Shown one piece after another: positions 1 to 10,464 of a stretch of DNA of 64,000 nucleotides. The stretch is taken from assembly GCA_949592205.1 (NCBI GenBank), contig CATIUR010000004.1, forward strand, positions 97,796,337 to 97,860,336, read 5' to 3'. Source of the stretch: Helichrysum umbraculigerum. Lineage: Eukaryota; Streptophyta; Magnoliopsida; Asterales; Asteraceae. How positions within the stretch are numbered: position 1 is the first letter of the stretch; every line of letters starts with the position of its first letter. The notes below the pieces were generated by a model. That model was given only the letters and a program-made list of their open reading frames with translations, searched no databases and was not told where the DNA came from. The position numbers were made by a program, and so were the translations under genes.

Positions 1-1834
1 CCAAATATTAGTACGTCCGTTTACCCGATTAGTGCTTGCTAACCCGGACGAGGAGGGTCAATCCTATATGGTATCATATACTAATATTCACGCTACAACG
101 TATTAACAACTATGCTGACGGAGGACTTTAAATGATTAGTCATGAGTAACTCATGTAGTATATGAAAAAGTTGTACTTGCGTTCACATGTTAAAAACGAG
201 CATTGTATCACACCCCTGAGCAAAAAGCAGTAAAAAGAGGGGCTATGAGACTCACCTGAGTCTAGCGAGTTTAACTTAATAAACTGAAGTTGATTAGCCG
301 AATAATGAAGTCCAAAGACTTGTAAGCTGAGGGTGTCCACGACACGCGTTGGTTAAATATGAGTCGGTATCTACCAAGAATACCTTGAAGTTGTTCGTCC
401 AACTAGAATGTCCAATTTCCCATAATTTGTTTCGATTGTTTGAGTTTCGAAAGTTTGTACGGCCCGTTGGTGAATGGTTGTAATAATAATCTTAATATTA
501 TTATTTTGATTTCGAAGTGTTTTATAAGTTTTGACACTTAGTATGAAATGTATTTACAAACTCATTATGACGGGGTCCGGGGGCAGCGCCCCTGGTTGCG
601 GGGTTCCAAGGGGCAGAGCCCCTGGTCGGGGTCGAGCTGCTGAGTCAGATCGGAGGGAAAAATTAATATTTACCACCTTGTTTTAGTGAAAATCTCTTAA
701 AAATTCTGGTTTTTCAGGTTCTGTTTTATGCGACGTAGCATGCGACGTGGCATGCGACGTAAGGTGCGACGTTGGATGCGACGTCGCAAACCCTGACTGC
801 GACGTTGAGTATGATGTCGCTATGTGCGACTTTTGCAATTTAATGTGGGTAGCATCGCTATGTGCGACGTGGTGATTAGTATTGCGACGTTGCAACTGAC
901 GTCGCAATTGGGCCAAGCCAGATGCGACGTCAGAGCCTGTTCGGATTCCGGTGGTCGGAAAGTCGGTCGTGAGGCTTCCGTTTGGTCCAAATCTTTTACC
1001 CAACCCAATTTTGGACATTTTGAGCATGTATAAACAACAAACAAGTAAAAATGAGTAAAAACGGAGAGTTTCGGGTTTTTGTCGGAAACTTACAAAGTGT
1101 CGGATCAAAAATCCGGAAAGATAGAAGTGTAGATCGTTGCGTGGTGATCGTTTTTCCTAAAAGAGCTTTGTGATCCGGTGTCGTGTGGTGGTAGTATTTT
1201 GTGATTTTGTGTGATGGTGGTAGTGTGGTGTTTGAGAGAAAAGAAGAGAAGAAAGAGAAGAGAAAGATGAGAAGTGAGAAAGTGGGGAGGGGATCCTCCC
1301 TTTTTGGCTGCATTTTCGTGAGGCCCACCCCTATGTGGGTGTGTCCCAAACTTGTTCCCCGCGTTTGCGCTCCGTGCGGTGTATGTTTTCCCGATTGTTT
1401 AAACGTTTAAATATTTTTTTATGCGTTTAAATATAAGTTTTAAGATGTGAATATTTATTAAATGTTTTACTTGGATTATTTTATCAAACCTCTAATAATT
1501 TGGATTATAATAAAAAGTAGTTTAAATAAATTTGCGTATTTATCGTTTTTAAATCGTGTAAGCTTTAACCGTGTGATACGAGACAATTTAGAAGTATTAC
1601 TCAAAATGTTATCAATAATGTTTTTATAATTAAATCAAAATGTTTCACCAACGTCCGAAATAATTGAACCGAATTACATTCGATTTAAACTTGTACGATT
1701 TAATCAAATCGTATAATTTGTATATATTCATCAATTTATATTCCGATACATTAATTAGCCTAACGCAGAACTAATTACATGTATTAACATAGGATTAGGC
1801 ACTAATTACTAGTCCTAATTTGGCGGGTGTCACA
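1..1834 (-). repeat. 3' LTR of chromovirus copy 1 (partial)
   Basis: Position 1 aligns with 7931 of the right LTR and the match runs to the terminal TGTCACA at 1828-1834. Most differences are single bases, plus a few indels around 845-870. No stable coding content is expected. The ORFs over it are products of the CT-rich leader and of the GCGACGT array. Confidence 0.93.
729..930. repeat. GCGACGT / ACGTCGC palindromic array in LTR
   Basis: At least eight copies of GCGACGT lie in about 200 bp, the first five spaced 12 bp apart. Some are extended to the perfect palindrome GCGACGTCGC. In element orientation the array lies downstream of a CT-rich stretch (about 1300-1200) that looks like the 5' leader, so it is probably transcribed. 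The second copy is at 8660-8870. Confidence 0.85.
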
Positions 1835-1848
1835 TTCTCCCCCCGTTA
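1835..1848 (-). other. Polypurine tract of chromovirus copy 1
   Basis: On the minus strand an AACGGGGGGAGAA run directly precedes the 3' LTR start TGTGACA. This is the usual plus-strand primer site of LTR retrotransposons, and the same string occurs in the dimer at 37099-37111 and 46783-46795. Confidence 0.85.
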
Positions 1849-1868
1849 GGAGAATTTCGTCCCGAAAT

Positions 1869-4800
1869 TTAGCTCGAGGTCGCGTTTGATGTAGAATCAG
1901 TAAATAACTGAGGATACTTGAGTCGCATTTGGTCTTCCCGTTCCCAAGTGAATTCCGGACCACGCCGCGAATTCCACCTGACCTTAACAATGGGAATACG
2001 ACTTTGTTTGAGTTGTTTGACCTCACGGTCCATGATTTCAGCAGGTTCCTCAACAAAATGAAGTTTGTTATCGACGCGAATCTCGTCAAGTGGTATGATA
2101 AGTGTCTCATCAGACAAACACTTTTTCAAGTTTGAAATGTGAAAAGTGGGGTGCACGCTGCTGAGTTCGGATGGCAGCTGCAACCGATATGCTACGGGGC
2201 CAATCCTTTCGAGTATCTCGAAAGGCCCGATGTACCTGGGATTTAACTTCCCGCGTTTACCGAATGGGATTACACCTTTCCAAGGTGATACTTTCAGGAG
2301 TACTCGATCCCCAACTTGGAACTCGAGTGGTTTGCGTCTCACGTCAGCGTAACTTTTCTGACTATCACGTGCGGCTTTGAGTCGGTTTTGGATTTCAACA
2401 ATTTTCTCGGTGGTTTCGTGTATGAGTTCAGGACCAGTGAGTTGACTGTCTCCCACTTCGGTCCAACAAATCGGTGATCGGCACTTACGACCGTACAGTG
2501 CTTCGAATGGTGCAGCCTTAATGCTGGCGTGATAACTGTTATTGTAGGAAAATTCGCACAATGGCAGGTGTCTTTCCCAGTTTGCACCGAAGTCAACTAC
2601 GCAAGCTCGTAGCATGTCTTCCAGTGTCTGAATAGTTCGTTCACTTTGGCCATCGGTTTGAGGGTGATATGCGGTACTCATATCGAGACGGGTACCCAAT
2701 GATTTTTGAAGTGATTGCCAAAAGTGAGAGGTGAAGCGGGCATCTCTATCGGAGATAATCGAGGTTGGAACACCGTGTCGGGAAACAATTTCTTTGATGT
2801 AGATTTGTGCGAGGCGTTCCATTTTATAGGTTTCTTTGATCGCAAGGAAATGAGCAGATTTCGTGAGACGATCGACGATCACCCAAATGGTATCGCAACC
2901 GCTCGATGACTTGGGTAGTTTGGTTATGAAATCCATGGCGATTTGTTCCCATTTCCATTCGGGAATGTCGGGTTGTTGGAGTAAGCCAGAAGGCTTTTGA
3001 TATTCAGCTTTGACTTTTGAGCAAGTAAGACACTTGCTGACGTATGTCGTGATTTCGGCTTTCATGTTCGGCCACCAATAGAGTTCCTTGATGCCGTGGT
3101 ACATTTTATCGGATCCCGGATGGATAGAATATTTGGACTTGTGAGCTTCATCCATCACCAAGTCCCGCAGGTTCCCAAAACTAGGCAACCAGATTCGGTT
3201 AGAGAAGTACCTAACTCCGTTAGGTTTGGTTTCAAATTGTTTGTCCATGCCCCGCAAGGCTTCATTTTTGGCGTTGTCAGGTTTGAGAGCTTCGAGTTGA
3301 GCAGTGAGAATCTGAATGTTTAGATCGTTATGAATAGTCATGCTGAGAGCTCGGACTCGAAGTGGTTTCGATCGTTCTTTTCGACTGAGGGCATCGGCAA
3401 CAACATTTGCCTTCCCTGGATGGTATTTGATTTCGCAATCGTAATCGGTAAGCAACTCGACCCATCGACGTTGCCTCATGTTGAGATCCTTTTGATCGAA
3501 TATGTGTTGGAGACTTTTGTGGTCGGTAAAGATTGTGCACCTAGTGCCGTAGAGATAGTGTCTCCAGATTTTGAGAGCAAAGACAACAGCTCCAAGTTCT
3601 AGGTCATGAGTGGTGTAGTTCTTTTCATGGACTTTGAGTTGTCGTGAGGCGTAAGCAATGACCTTGTCTCGTTGCATCAGCACGCAACCGAGACCTTGAT
3701 GGGAAGCATCGCAGTATACCACGAAGTCAGCGGTGCCTTCGGGTAGTGATAAGATTGGAGCACTGCAAAGCTTTTGTTTGAGGAGTTGGAAAGCTGACTC
3801 TTGTTTATCAGTCCAATTGAACTTCTTTTCCTTCTGAGTCAGTACCGTGAGTGGTTGGGCTATCTTGGAGAAATTTTCGATGAACCGACGGTAATACCCC
3901 GCCAATCCCAAGAATTGGCGTACCTCGGTTGGAGTGGTTGGCGCTTGCCAGTCTTTGATAGCCTCGATTTTTGATGGATCAACATGAATTCCTTGACTGT
4001 CAATCACGTGTCCAAGGAATTGAACGGTCTGCATCCAGAACTCACACTTAGAGAATTTGGCGTAAAGCTCCTCGTGCTTAAGTAATTCTAGGATAGTTTT
4101 GAGGTGTTGCGCATGCTCTTGCTCGCTGCGCGAATAAATGAGGATGTCATCAATGAAGACGATGACAAATTTGTCAAGATAAGGTTTGCACACCCGATTC
4201 ATAAGGTCCATGAATACAGCCGGTGTGTTGGTTAGACCAAAGGGCATCACTTGAAACTCGTAGTGTCCATATCGGCTTCGGAAAGCAGTTTTTGGGATGT
4301 CGGTGTCGCGAACACGTAGCTGATGATAACCGGACCGAAGATCGATCTTTGAATAAAAACTCGACCCTTGTAGTTGGTCAAACAGGTCATCGATGCGCGG
4401 AAGTGGATATCGGTTCTTGACGGTTAACTTGCTCAACTCTCGGTAGTCGATACACATTCTGAATGAACCGTCCTTCTTTTTCACAAACAAGACCGGAGCT
4501 CCCCAAGGTGAAGAACTTAGTCTGATGAATCCTCTATCCAGGAGTTCCTGTAACTGAGTGGATAGCTCCTGAAGTTCGGATGGGGCTAAACGGAATGGTG
4601 CTCGGGCTACCGGTGCAGCACCCGGCACGAGATCGATTGAGAACTCAACCTGTCTAGGTGGAGGTAGACCAGGTAGTTCTTCTGGAAAGACTTCGGGAAA
4701 GTTTCTAACAATTGGCACATCCTCAAGTCGCTTCCCCTCCGACTTTTTCTCCGTTATGTGCGCGAGGATTGCAGGATAACCCTTTCTCAGAAATTTTCGG

Positions 4801-6314
4801 GTTTTCAGACAAGAGATGATGTTGAGTCTCGTCCCACCGGTCTCCCCTTGTATGATCAAGGTTCTACCGACGGCGAGAGGAATGCGGACAATCTTGTCAT
4901 GACAAACGATTTCGGCCCGATGCTTGGACAACCAGTCCATACCCACGATGACGTCAAAACTTCCGATTCTAACAAGCATGAGGTCAACTGAAAAGGTTTC
5001 GTCCGCTAGGTTTAAAGTGCAATTAGGTATTACACTATTGGTTTCTATGAGTTTGCCGTTTGCTAGCTCTACGGTGTACTTAACATCTAAGGCAACGGGG
5101 GCGATGTCAAGTAATGGATAAAACTCATCAGAAATAAAGCTCCTATCGGCACCAGTATCAAATAGAACAGAAGCAGATAAGTTGTTGAGCAGGAACATAC
5201 CCGAGACCACATTCGGGTCTTGACGGGCATCCCCAGAGTTGAGTACGAAGGCTCTACCTCTAGCGTTGTTGTTGCTGTTGTTGTTGTTACTGTTGTTGCC
5301 CTTGTTCTTCAGTTTTGGGCACGCATCCCTGAAGTGCCCGGGGTTACCGCATTCAAAACAGGCTCTGGAGGGCCTAGTGTTGCGGTTGGAGTTGTTGTTA
5401 TCGGTTGGTGATCTGCAGTCCCTAATAAGGTGGCCGTGCCTTTTGCAGTTGCTGCAATAGGGACCACAAGGGCCTTCGTGGTGGCGGCTGCATTTGGAGC
5501 AGTAGGGTTTGCTCCCAATGTAACCCCGTTGATTGTCGGTGGTGGAGTTGTAGGCTTTGATGGTGTCTGGTTTCTTGTTTGGGTGGTTGTTGGGGTTGTC
5601 GGACCACTTTCGTTTGTGTTGATTGGAGGATGAAGTGGGTGGTTCTGAGTCCTCGTTCATCGCCATAAGGTCGTGGGCTAATCGGATGGCACCATCTATT
5701 GTGGTTTGGTTTGAGGAAGCGACATTCCCCCGAACAGGTTTCAGAAGACCAAGAATGTACTACCTAATTTTGTCGGGTTCGGTGCTTACCATTGCCGGGC
5801 GAAGGGTAGCGAGTTGGTTGAACCTGGTGGTGTACGAGTCAATATCGGTTCCCTGTACATTTAGGTTCCAGAATTCTTCGTCCAGCTTTTGGAGCTGTTC
5901 GATCGGGCAGTACTTGACGGTGAGTTTGTTTTTCAAGTCCTCCCAGGTGAGTTGATAGGCAGTTTCAGCACCCACAGACTGGGCGTATGAGTTCCACCAG
6001 GAGTGGGCATCATCTTCAAGGGTGCAAGTTGCAAAGTTGACCTTGTCGTCCTCCGCGCATTTGCTGACGTGGAAAACAGTCTCTATCTTTTCGAACCATC
6101 TGATTAGTCCGATAGCCCCTTCAGTACCCTTGAAGCTTGAGGGTTTGCAGTTTTGGAAGTCCTTGTAGGAACAAGGCTTAGCGGCGGTGGTTTCAGCGGT
6201 ATCGCTGTTTCTCCAGAAATTCTGTGAAGTATTCCGTGCCAAGGCTTCAGTCACAGCCTGAGCTATGAGTGATGTAAGCTGAGCCTCAGAGTATGGTCTC
6301 GTCTTTGGCGGCAT
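1869..6314 (-). pseudogene. Chromovirus gag-pol polyprotein with one in-frame stop
   Basis: One frame of 1482 codons (start at 6314, final stop at 1869-1871) interrupted by a TAG at 5760-5762, after 184 residues of gag. The reading frame is the same on both sides, so this is one lesion rather than a frameshift. Visible parts in order: gag; CCHC knuckles (CSNCKRHGHLIRDC, CFECGNPGHFRDAC); aspartic protease DTGA; RT with FIDDIL; RNase H (CDASHQGLG); integrase HHCC, then D, D and E (MDF, SDRDARF, GQSERT); and a chromodomain near the C terminus. The chromodomain of such elements directs insertion to particular chromatin. Without readthrough only a gag stub would be made. The single stop suggests recent inactivation or a dependence on other copies. 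Confidence 0.92.
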
Positions 6315-6595
6315 GCTTTTTCAATAACAGAAATGGAGATACATGAGATTTTGTAAGAAAGTTATATTAGTCACAAATGTTCATGTATAAAAGCGGTAAT
6401 ACATAACATCAATATGAAAATGGCAATTAACATACATTGGAACAGTAGAAATATTTGATAGATAATACGAGTTCAAAGATTACATCTCATGGATGCATTC
6501 CAAAAGGTGTCGGGAATTGTTACATCCGACCGAATTATAGAGTAGCGCTTAGATAGTGATTAGATTACAGGGTAGATTACAAGACAAAGACTATA

Positions 6596-7087
6596 CTAGT
6601 CGCAACGCAGATTAATCTGCTCCATCATTTCAACAAGACGATCCACGGTATTTGCAAGTCTGCTGGCTTGTCGGGCGTTATCTTCTGCCAGGACTAGTCG
6701 TTGCACTAAGCTGCGAATGTATTCCTCTGCTTCCCGTGAGCTTTGCTCACATTCTTCTAGCCTCTGCTGCAAAAGAGCGGTTTCTACGCTTACCTCCACT
6801 ACCTTGTTGCGAAGAACATCCACGTTGTTGATGGTGGTTTCGTGATCCTCAGAGACTTGGTTGATGCGCTCGAGGGATGTAAGTCTCCAGTTTTCATTCG
6901 TTTCTTGCAACACGACATCCATGGTGCGAAGTCGTTGCTCGTGTTGGTTCACCCTAGCGGCTAAGGTCGGCAAGGTGAAGTGGGTAGGGTACGGGCCAGC
7001 TCGAGGCAACCTGGCGTTCCTCCTAGCTACCCTTGGGTTCTGCGACCTAGATTGAGAGCGCGATGAATTGGGCGGTGTGCTTGCCAT
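6596..7087 (-). CDS. Extra ORF upstream of gag (ORF0), coiled-coil protein
   Basis: 163 codons in the element's sense direction, between primer site and gag, ending 281 bp before gag. Residues 1-35 are basic and Ser/Arg/Pro rich. Residues about 45-160 have hydrophobic residues at heptad spacing with many Glu, Gln and Arg, which predicts a long coiled coil. No catalytic or zinc-binding motif is visible. Chromoviruses normally have only gag-pol. Upstream ORFs are known from Ogre-type Tat elements, not as a usual feature of Tekay. The dimer has an ORF at the same place (40755-41534), so the position is shared although the sequences look different. Function unknown; a self-assembling or gag-partner protein is inference. 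Confidence 0.7.
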   Translation of the reverse strand: MASTPPNSSRSQSRSQNPRVARRNARLPRAGPYPTHFTLPTLAARVNQHEQRLRTMDVVLQETNENWRLTSLERINQVSEDHETTINNVDVLRNKVVEVSVETALLQQRLEECEQSSREAEEYIRSLVQRLVLAEDNARQASRLANTVDRLVEMMEQINLRCD

Positions 7088-7399
7088 TTCTGAGACAAAG
7101 CGTTAGTAGGAATGAGGCCTATATTCATATGATACATATATAACATAGCCTATTGAGTGTCTAGCACAGACAAGTTTAAGTCTCGGTTCTCTCGAGGTCA
7201 GAGTCAACTAGTGTACCCCCGTTTAACATAACCATTTCAGACCTTACATCATCTTTCCTTAATTGTACATAGTTGATCAGGCTATGTTAAATTAAAGTCG
7301 TATGCTGTAATTCCCGAACCAGTCATGCCTAATAAGGAAATACTGCCTAACGGTCATAGTCTAGGCCCTCTAAATGCAACCTAGTTCACTATAACCTTA

Positions 7400-7412
7400 G
7401 GCTCTGATACCA
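7400..7412 (-). other. Primer binding site (initiator tRNA-Met)
   Basis: The minus strand reads TGGTATCAGAGCC three bases after the 5' LTR end. This is complementary to the 3' end of plant initiator tRNA-Met, the usual minus-strand primer. Confidence 0.93.
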
Positions 7413-7415
7413 ATC

Positions 7416-9772
7416 TGTAACACCCCCAAATTTAATGATTTGTGGAAGCATACTTTGGGTGTTACTAATCAATAATCAAAGCACAAGATATATAGTAAAC
7501 GACTCTATATGCGTCGTTTTAACAAAATATATTGATATTAAAATGTTTACAACATTTTCAGCCAATACATAGCTCGTGTTCGATTATATGAGAGATTTCA
7601 GTACATAAGTACTTGTACAAAATATACTAATGCAAGAAAATCTCAAATGTTTGCATGCTGACTCGAGTTATAGATTCCCTGATACAGTACAAACCTACTG
7701 CTGTGTACCTGCGATACATGCTAAAATGGATCAGCTAAAAGCTGGTGAACTCACAGGTTTGAAATCAGATAATATTGTATGAACCGCAAGATTTAAGTGA
7801 TTGAATTGCATCCAGCAATTGATAATGTAAGTGTATACAGCCATGAGCACATAGTTGAGCTTAACTCGTGGGTCAGGGTCACAGCCTGAGCGTTTTTGCC
7901 TCCACGAGTGCCTAATCAACACTCGTCTTCCCAAATATTAGTACGTCCGTTTACCCGATTAGTGCTTGCTAACCCGGACGAGGAGGGTCAATCCTATATG
8001 GTACCATATACTAATATTCACGCTACAACGTATTAACAACTATGCTGACGGAGGACTTTAAATGATTAGTCGTGAGTAACTCATGTAGTATATGAAAAAG
8101 TTGTACTTGCGTTCACATGTTAAAAATGAGCATTGTATCACACCCCTGAGCAAAAAGCAGTAAAAAGAGGGGCTATGAGACTCACCTAAGTCTAGCGAGT
8201 TTAACTTAATAAACTGAAGTTGATTAGCCGAGTAATGAAGTCCAAAGACTTGTAACCTGAGGGTGTCCACGACACGCGTTGGTTAAATATGAGTCGGTAT
8301 CTACCAAGAATACCTTAAAGTTGTTCATCCAACTAGAATGTCCAATTTCCCATAATTTGTTTCGATTGTTTGAGTTTCGAAAGTTTGTACGGCCCGTTGG
8401 TGAATGGTTGTGATAATAATCTTATTATTATTATTTTGATTTCGAAGTGTTTTATAAGTTTTGACACTTAGTATGAAATGTATTTACAAACTCATTATGA
8501 CGGGGGTCCGGGGGCAGCGCCCCTGGTTGCGGGGTTCCAAGTGGCAGAGCCCCTGGTCTGGGTCGAGCTGCCGAGTCAGCTCGGAGGGAAAAATTCATAT
8601 TTACCACCTTGTTTTAGTGAAAATCTCTTAAAAATTCTGGTTTTTCAGGTTCTGTTTTATGCGACGTAGCATGCGACGTGGCATGCGACGTAAGGTGCGA
8701 CGTTGGGTGCGACGTCGCAAGCCCTGACTGCGACGTTGAGTATGACGTCGCTATGTGCGACTTTCGCAATCTAATACGACGCTGTGGGTGGCGTCGCTAT
8801 GTGCGACGTGGTGATTGGTATTGCGACATTGCAACTGACGTCGCAATTGGGCCAAGCCAGATGCGACGTCGAGCCTGTTCGGATTCCGGTGGCCGAAAAG
8901 TCGGTCGTGAGGCTTCCGTTTGGTCCAAATCTTTTACCCAACCCATTTTTGGACATTTTGAGCATGTATAAACAATAAACAAGTAAAAATGAGTAAAAAC
9001 GGAGAGTTTCGGGTTTTTGTCGGAACCTTACAAAGTGTCGGATCAAAAATCCGGAAAGATAGAAGTGTAGATCGTTGCGTGGTGATCGTTTTTCCTAAAA
9101 GAGCTTTGCGATCCGGTGTCGTGTGGTGGTAGTATTTTGTGATTTTGTGTGATGGTGGTAGTGTGGTGTTTGAGAGAAAAGAAGAGAAGAAAGAGAAGAG
9201 AAAGATGAGAAGTGAGAAAGTGGGGAGGGGATCCTCTCTTTTTGGCTGCATTTTCGTGGGGCCCACCCCTATGTGGGTGTGTCCCAAACTTGTTCCCCGC
9301 GTTTGCGCTCCGTGCGGTGTTTGTTTTCCCGATTGTTTAGACGTTTAAATATTTTTGTATGCGTTTAAATATAAGTTTTAAGATGTGAATATTTATTAAA
9401 TGTTTTACTTGGATTATTTTATCAAACCTCTAATAATTTGGATTATAATAAAAAGTAGTTTAAATAAATTTGCGTATTTATCGTTTTTAAATCGTGTAAG
9501 CTTTAACCGTGTGATACGAGACAATTTAGAAGTATTACTCAAAATGTTATCAATAATGTTTTTATAATTAAATCAAAATGTTTCACCAACGTCCGAAATA
9601 ATTGAACCGAATTACATTCGATTTAAACTTGTACGATTTAATCAAATCGTATAATTTGTATATATTCATCAATTTATATTCCGATACATTAATTAGCATA
9701 ACACAGAACTAATTACATGTGTTAACATAGGATTAGGCACTAATTACTAGTCCTAATTTGGCGGGTGTTACA
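7416..9772 (-). repeat. 5' LTR of chromovirus copy 1 (2357 bp)
   Basis: Complete LTR with inverted ends TGTAACACCC and GGGTGTTACA. In element orientation it has an AT-rich U3, a CT-rich leader-like stretch near 9200-9130, the GCGACGT array at 8660-8870 and a long U5-like part. It abuts the primer site on one side and interrupted copia coding sequence at 9773 on the other. Confidence 0.94.
8660..8870. repeat. GCGACGT palindromic array, second LTR copy
   Basis: Same array as at 729-930. This copy has more GACGTC and CGACG motifs because of substitutions and an insertion of about nine bases near 8776. Read on the plus strand it gives a meaningless Cys-Asp-Val repeat ORF. Confidence 0.85.
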
Positions 9773-10459
9773 AAAATGATAACCATCTTTAAACAAAGCA
9801 TAAAATGAAATAATGTTTCTAGTCAGTTCTGACGAATAATAGCAATTATTTAAATCTATCCTAACTCCAGAATTCAGCATGAACTCAAATCTTCCAATCT
9901 TCATCACAGGCACAATTCCTTTGTTTCCCATAACTAAGTTGAGCTCTCCATGCTTTACATTTCTACTTTCCTTTAGCCCATGCAATACAGTGCAAATGTG
10001 ATTACCACACCCTGTATCCAGAACCCACGAATTAGAAGTTGTAGTATTATGGAGTTCGATCATAAACATACCTGAGTGAATACTCTTTTCGACCTTTCCA
10101 TCTTCAAGGTCCTTCAAGTACTTTGGGCAGTTATGCTTCCAATGTACCTTTGTGTTGCAGTAGAAGCACACTGCTTCCTTTGGTCACTAACAGGTGCAAT
10201 CTCAGAATCGGTCCCTTTCTTAGACCCACGAATGGACTTTCCATTTGCAGTCTTTCTTTTCCAATTTGAATTTGACCTTTTCCTTTTCTTTGCACTTTGA
10301 CCAACAGTCAACACAGGAGTTGCTGAGCCAGAGGACACATCATCTTTCTTGATTCCTTGCTCAGCAGTTTGCAGTAAATTGTGGAGTTCCATTATTGAGT
10401 CTTCCCTCTCATTCATATTCATCTGATATGATATTACAAACTGATTATAGACAGCTGGC
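9773..10459 (-). pseudogene. copia gag C-terminus, zinc knuckle and protease start
   Basis: The end of gag (10459 to about 10180) is in one frame and continues in another from about 10171. The second part holds a CCHC knuckle (CFYCNTKVHWKHNC) and a copia-type protease start with D-T-G (WVLDTGCGNHIC). The frame change near 10175 is a disabling frameshift. Sequence ends at 9773, where the gypsy LTR inserted. Confidence 0.85.
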
Positions 10460-10464
10460 AAACT

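Larger units (their letters stand above)
1..9772 (-). mobile_element. Ty3/gypsy chromovirus (Tekay-like), copy 1, left end cut by window
   Basis: LTR retrotransposon read right to left: 5' LTR 7416-9772, primer site 7400-7412, extra ORF 6596-7087, gag-pol 6314-1869, purine tract 1835-1848 and 3' LTR 1834 to window start. The gag-pol order is gag, zinc knuckles, protease, RT, RNase H, integrase and a C-terminal chromodomain, as in plant Tekay/Del chromoviruses. The missing left end is about 515 bp, judged from the right LTR. It inserted into a copia element, whose coding sequence stops abruptly at 9773. The target duplication cannot be checked because the left flank is outside the window. The LTRs differ at about twenty sites in their first 830 aligned bases, so this copy is clearly older than the dimer at 29862-50267. 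Confidence 0.93.

Noticed and set aside
8678..8971. ORF rich in Cys-Asp-Val repeats
   Set aside because: It is the GCGACGT array of the LTR read on the wrong strand.
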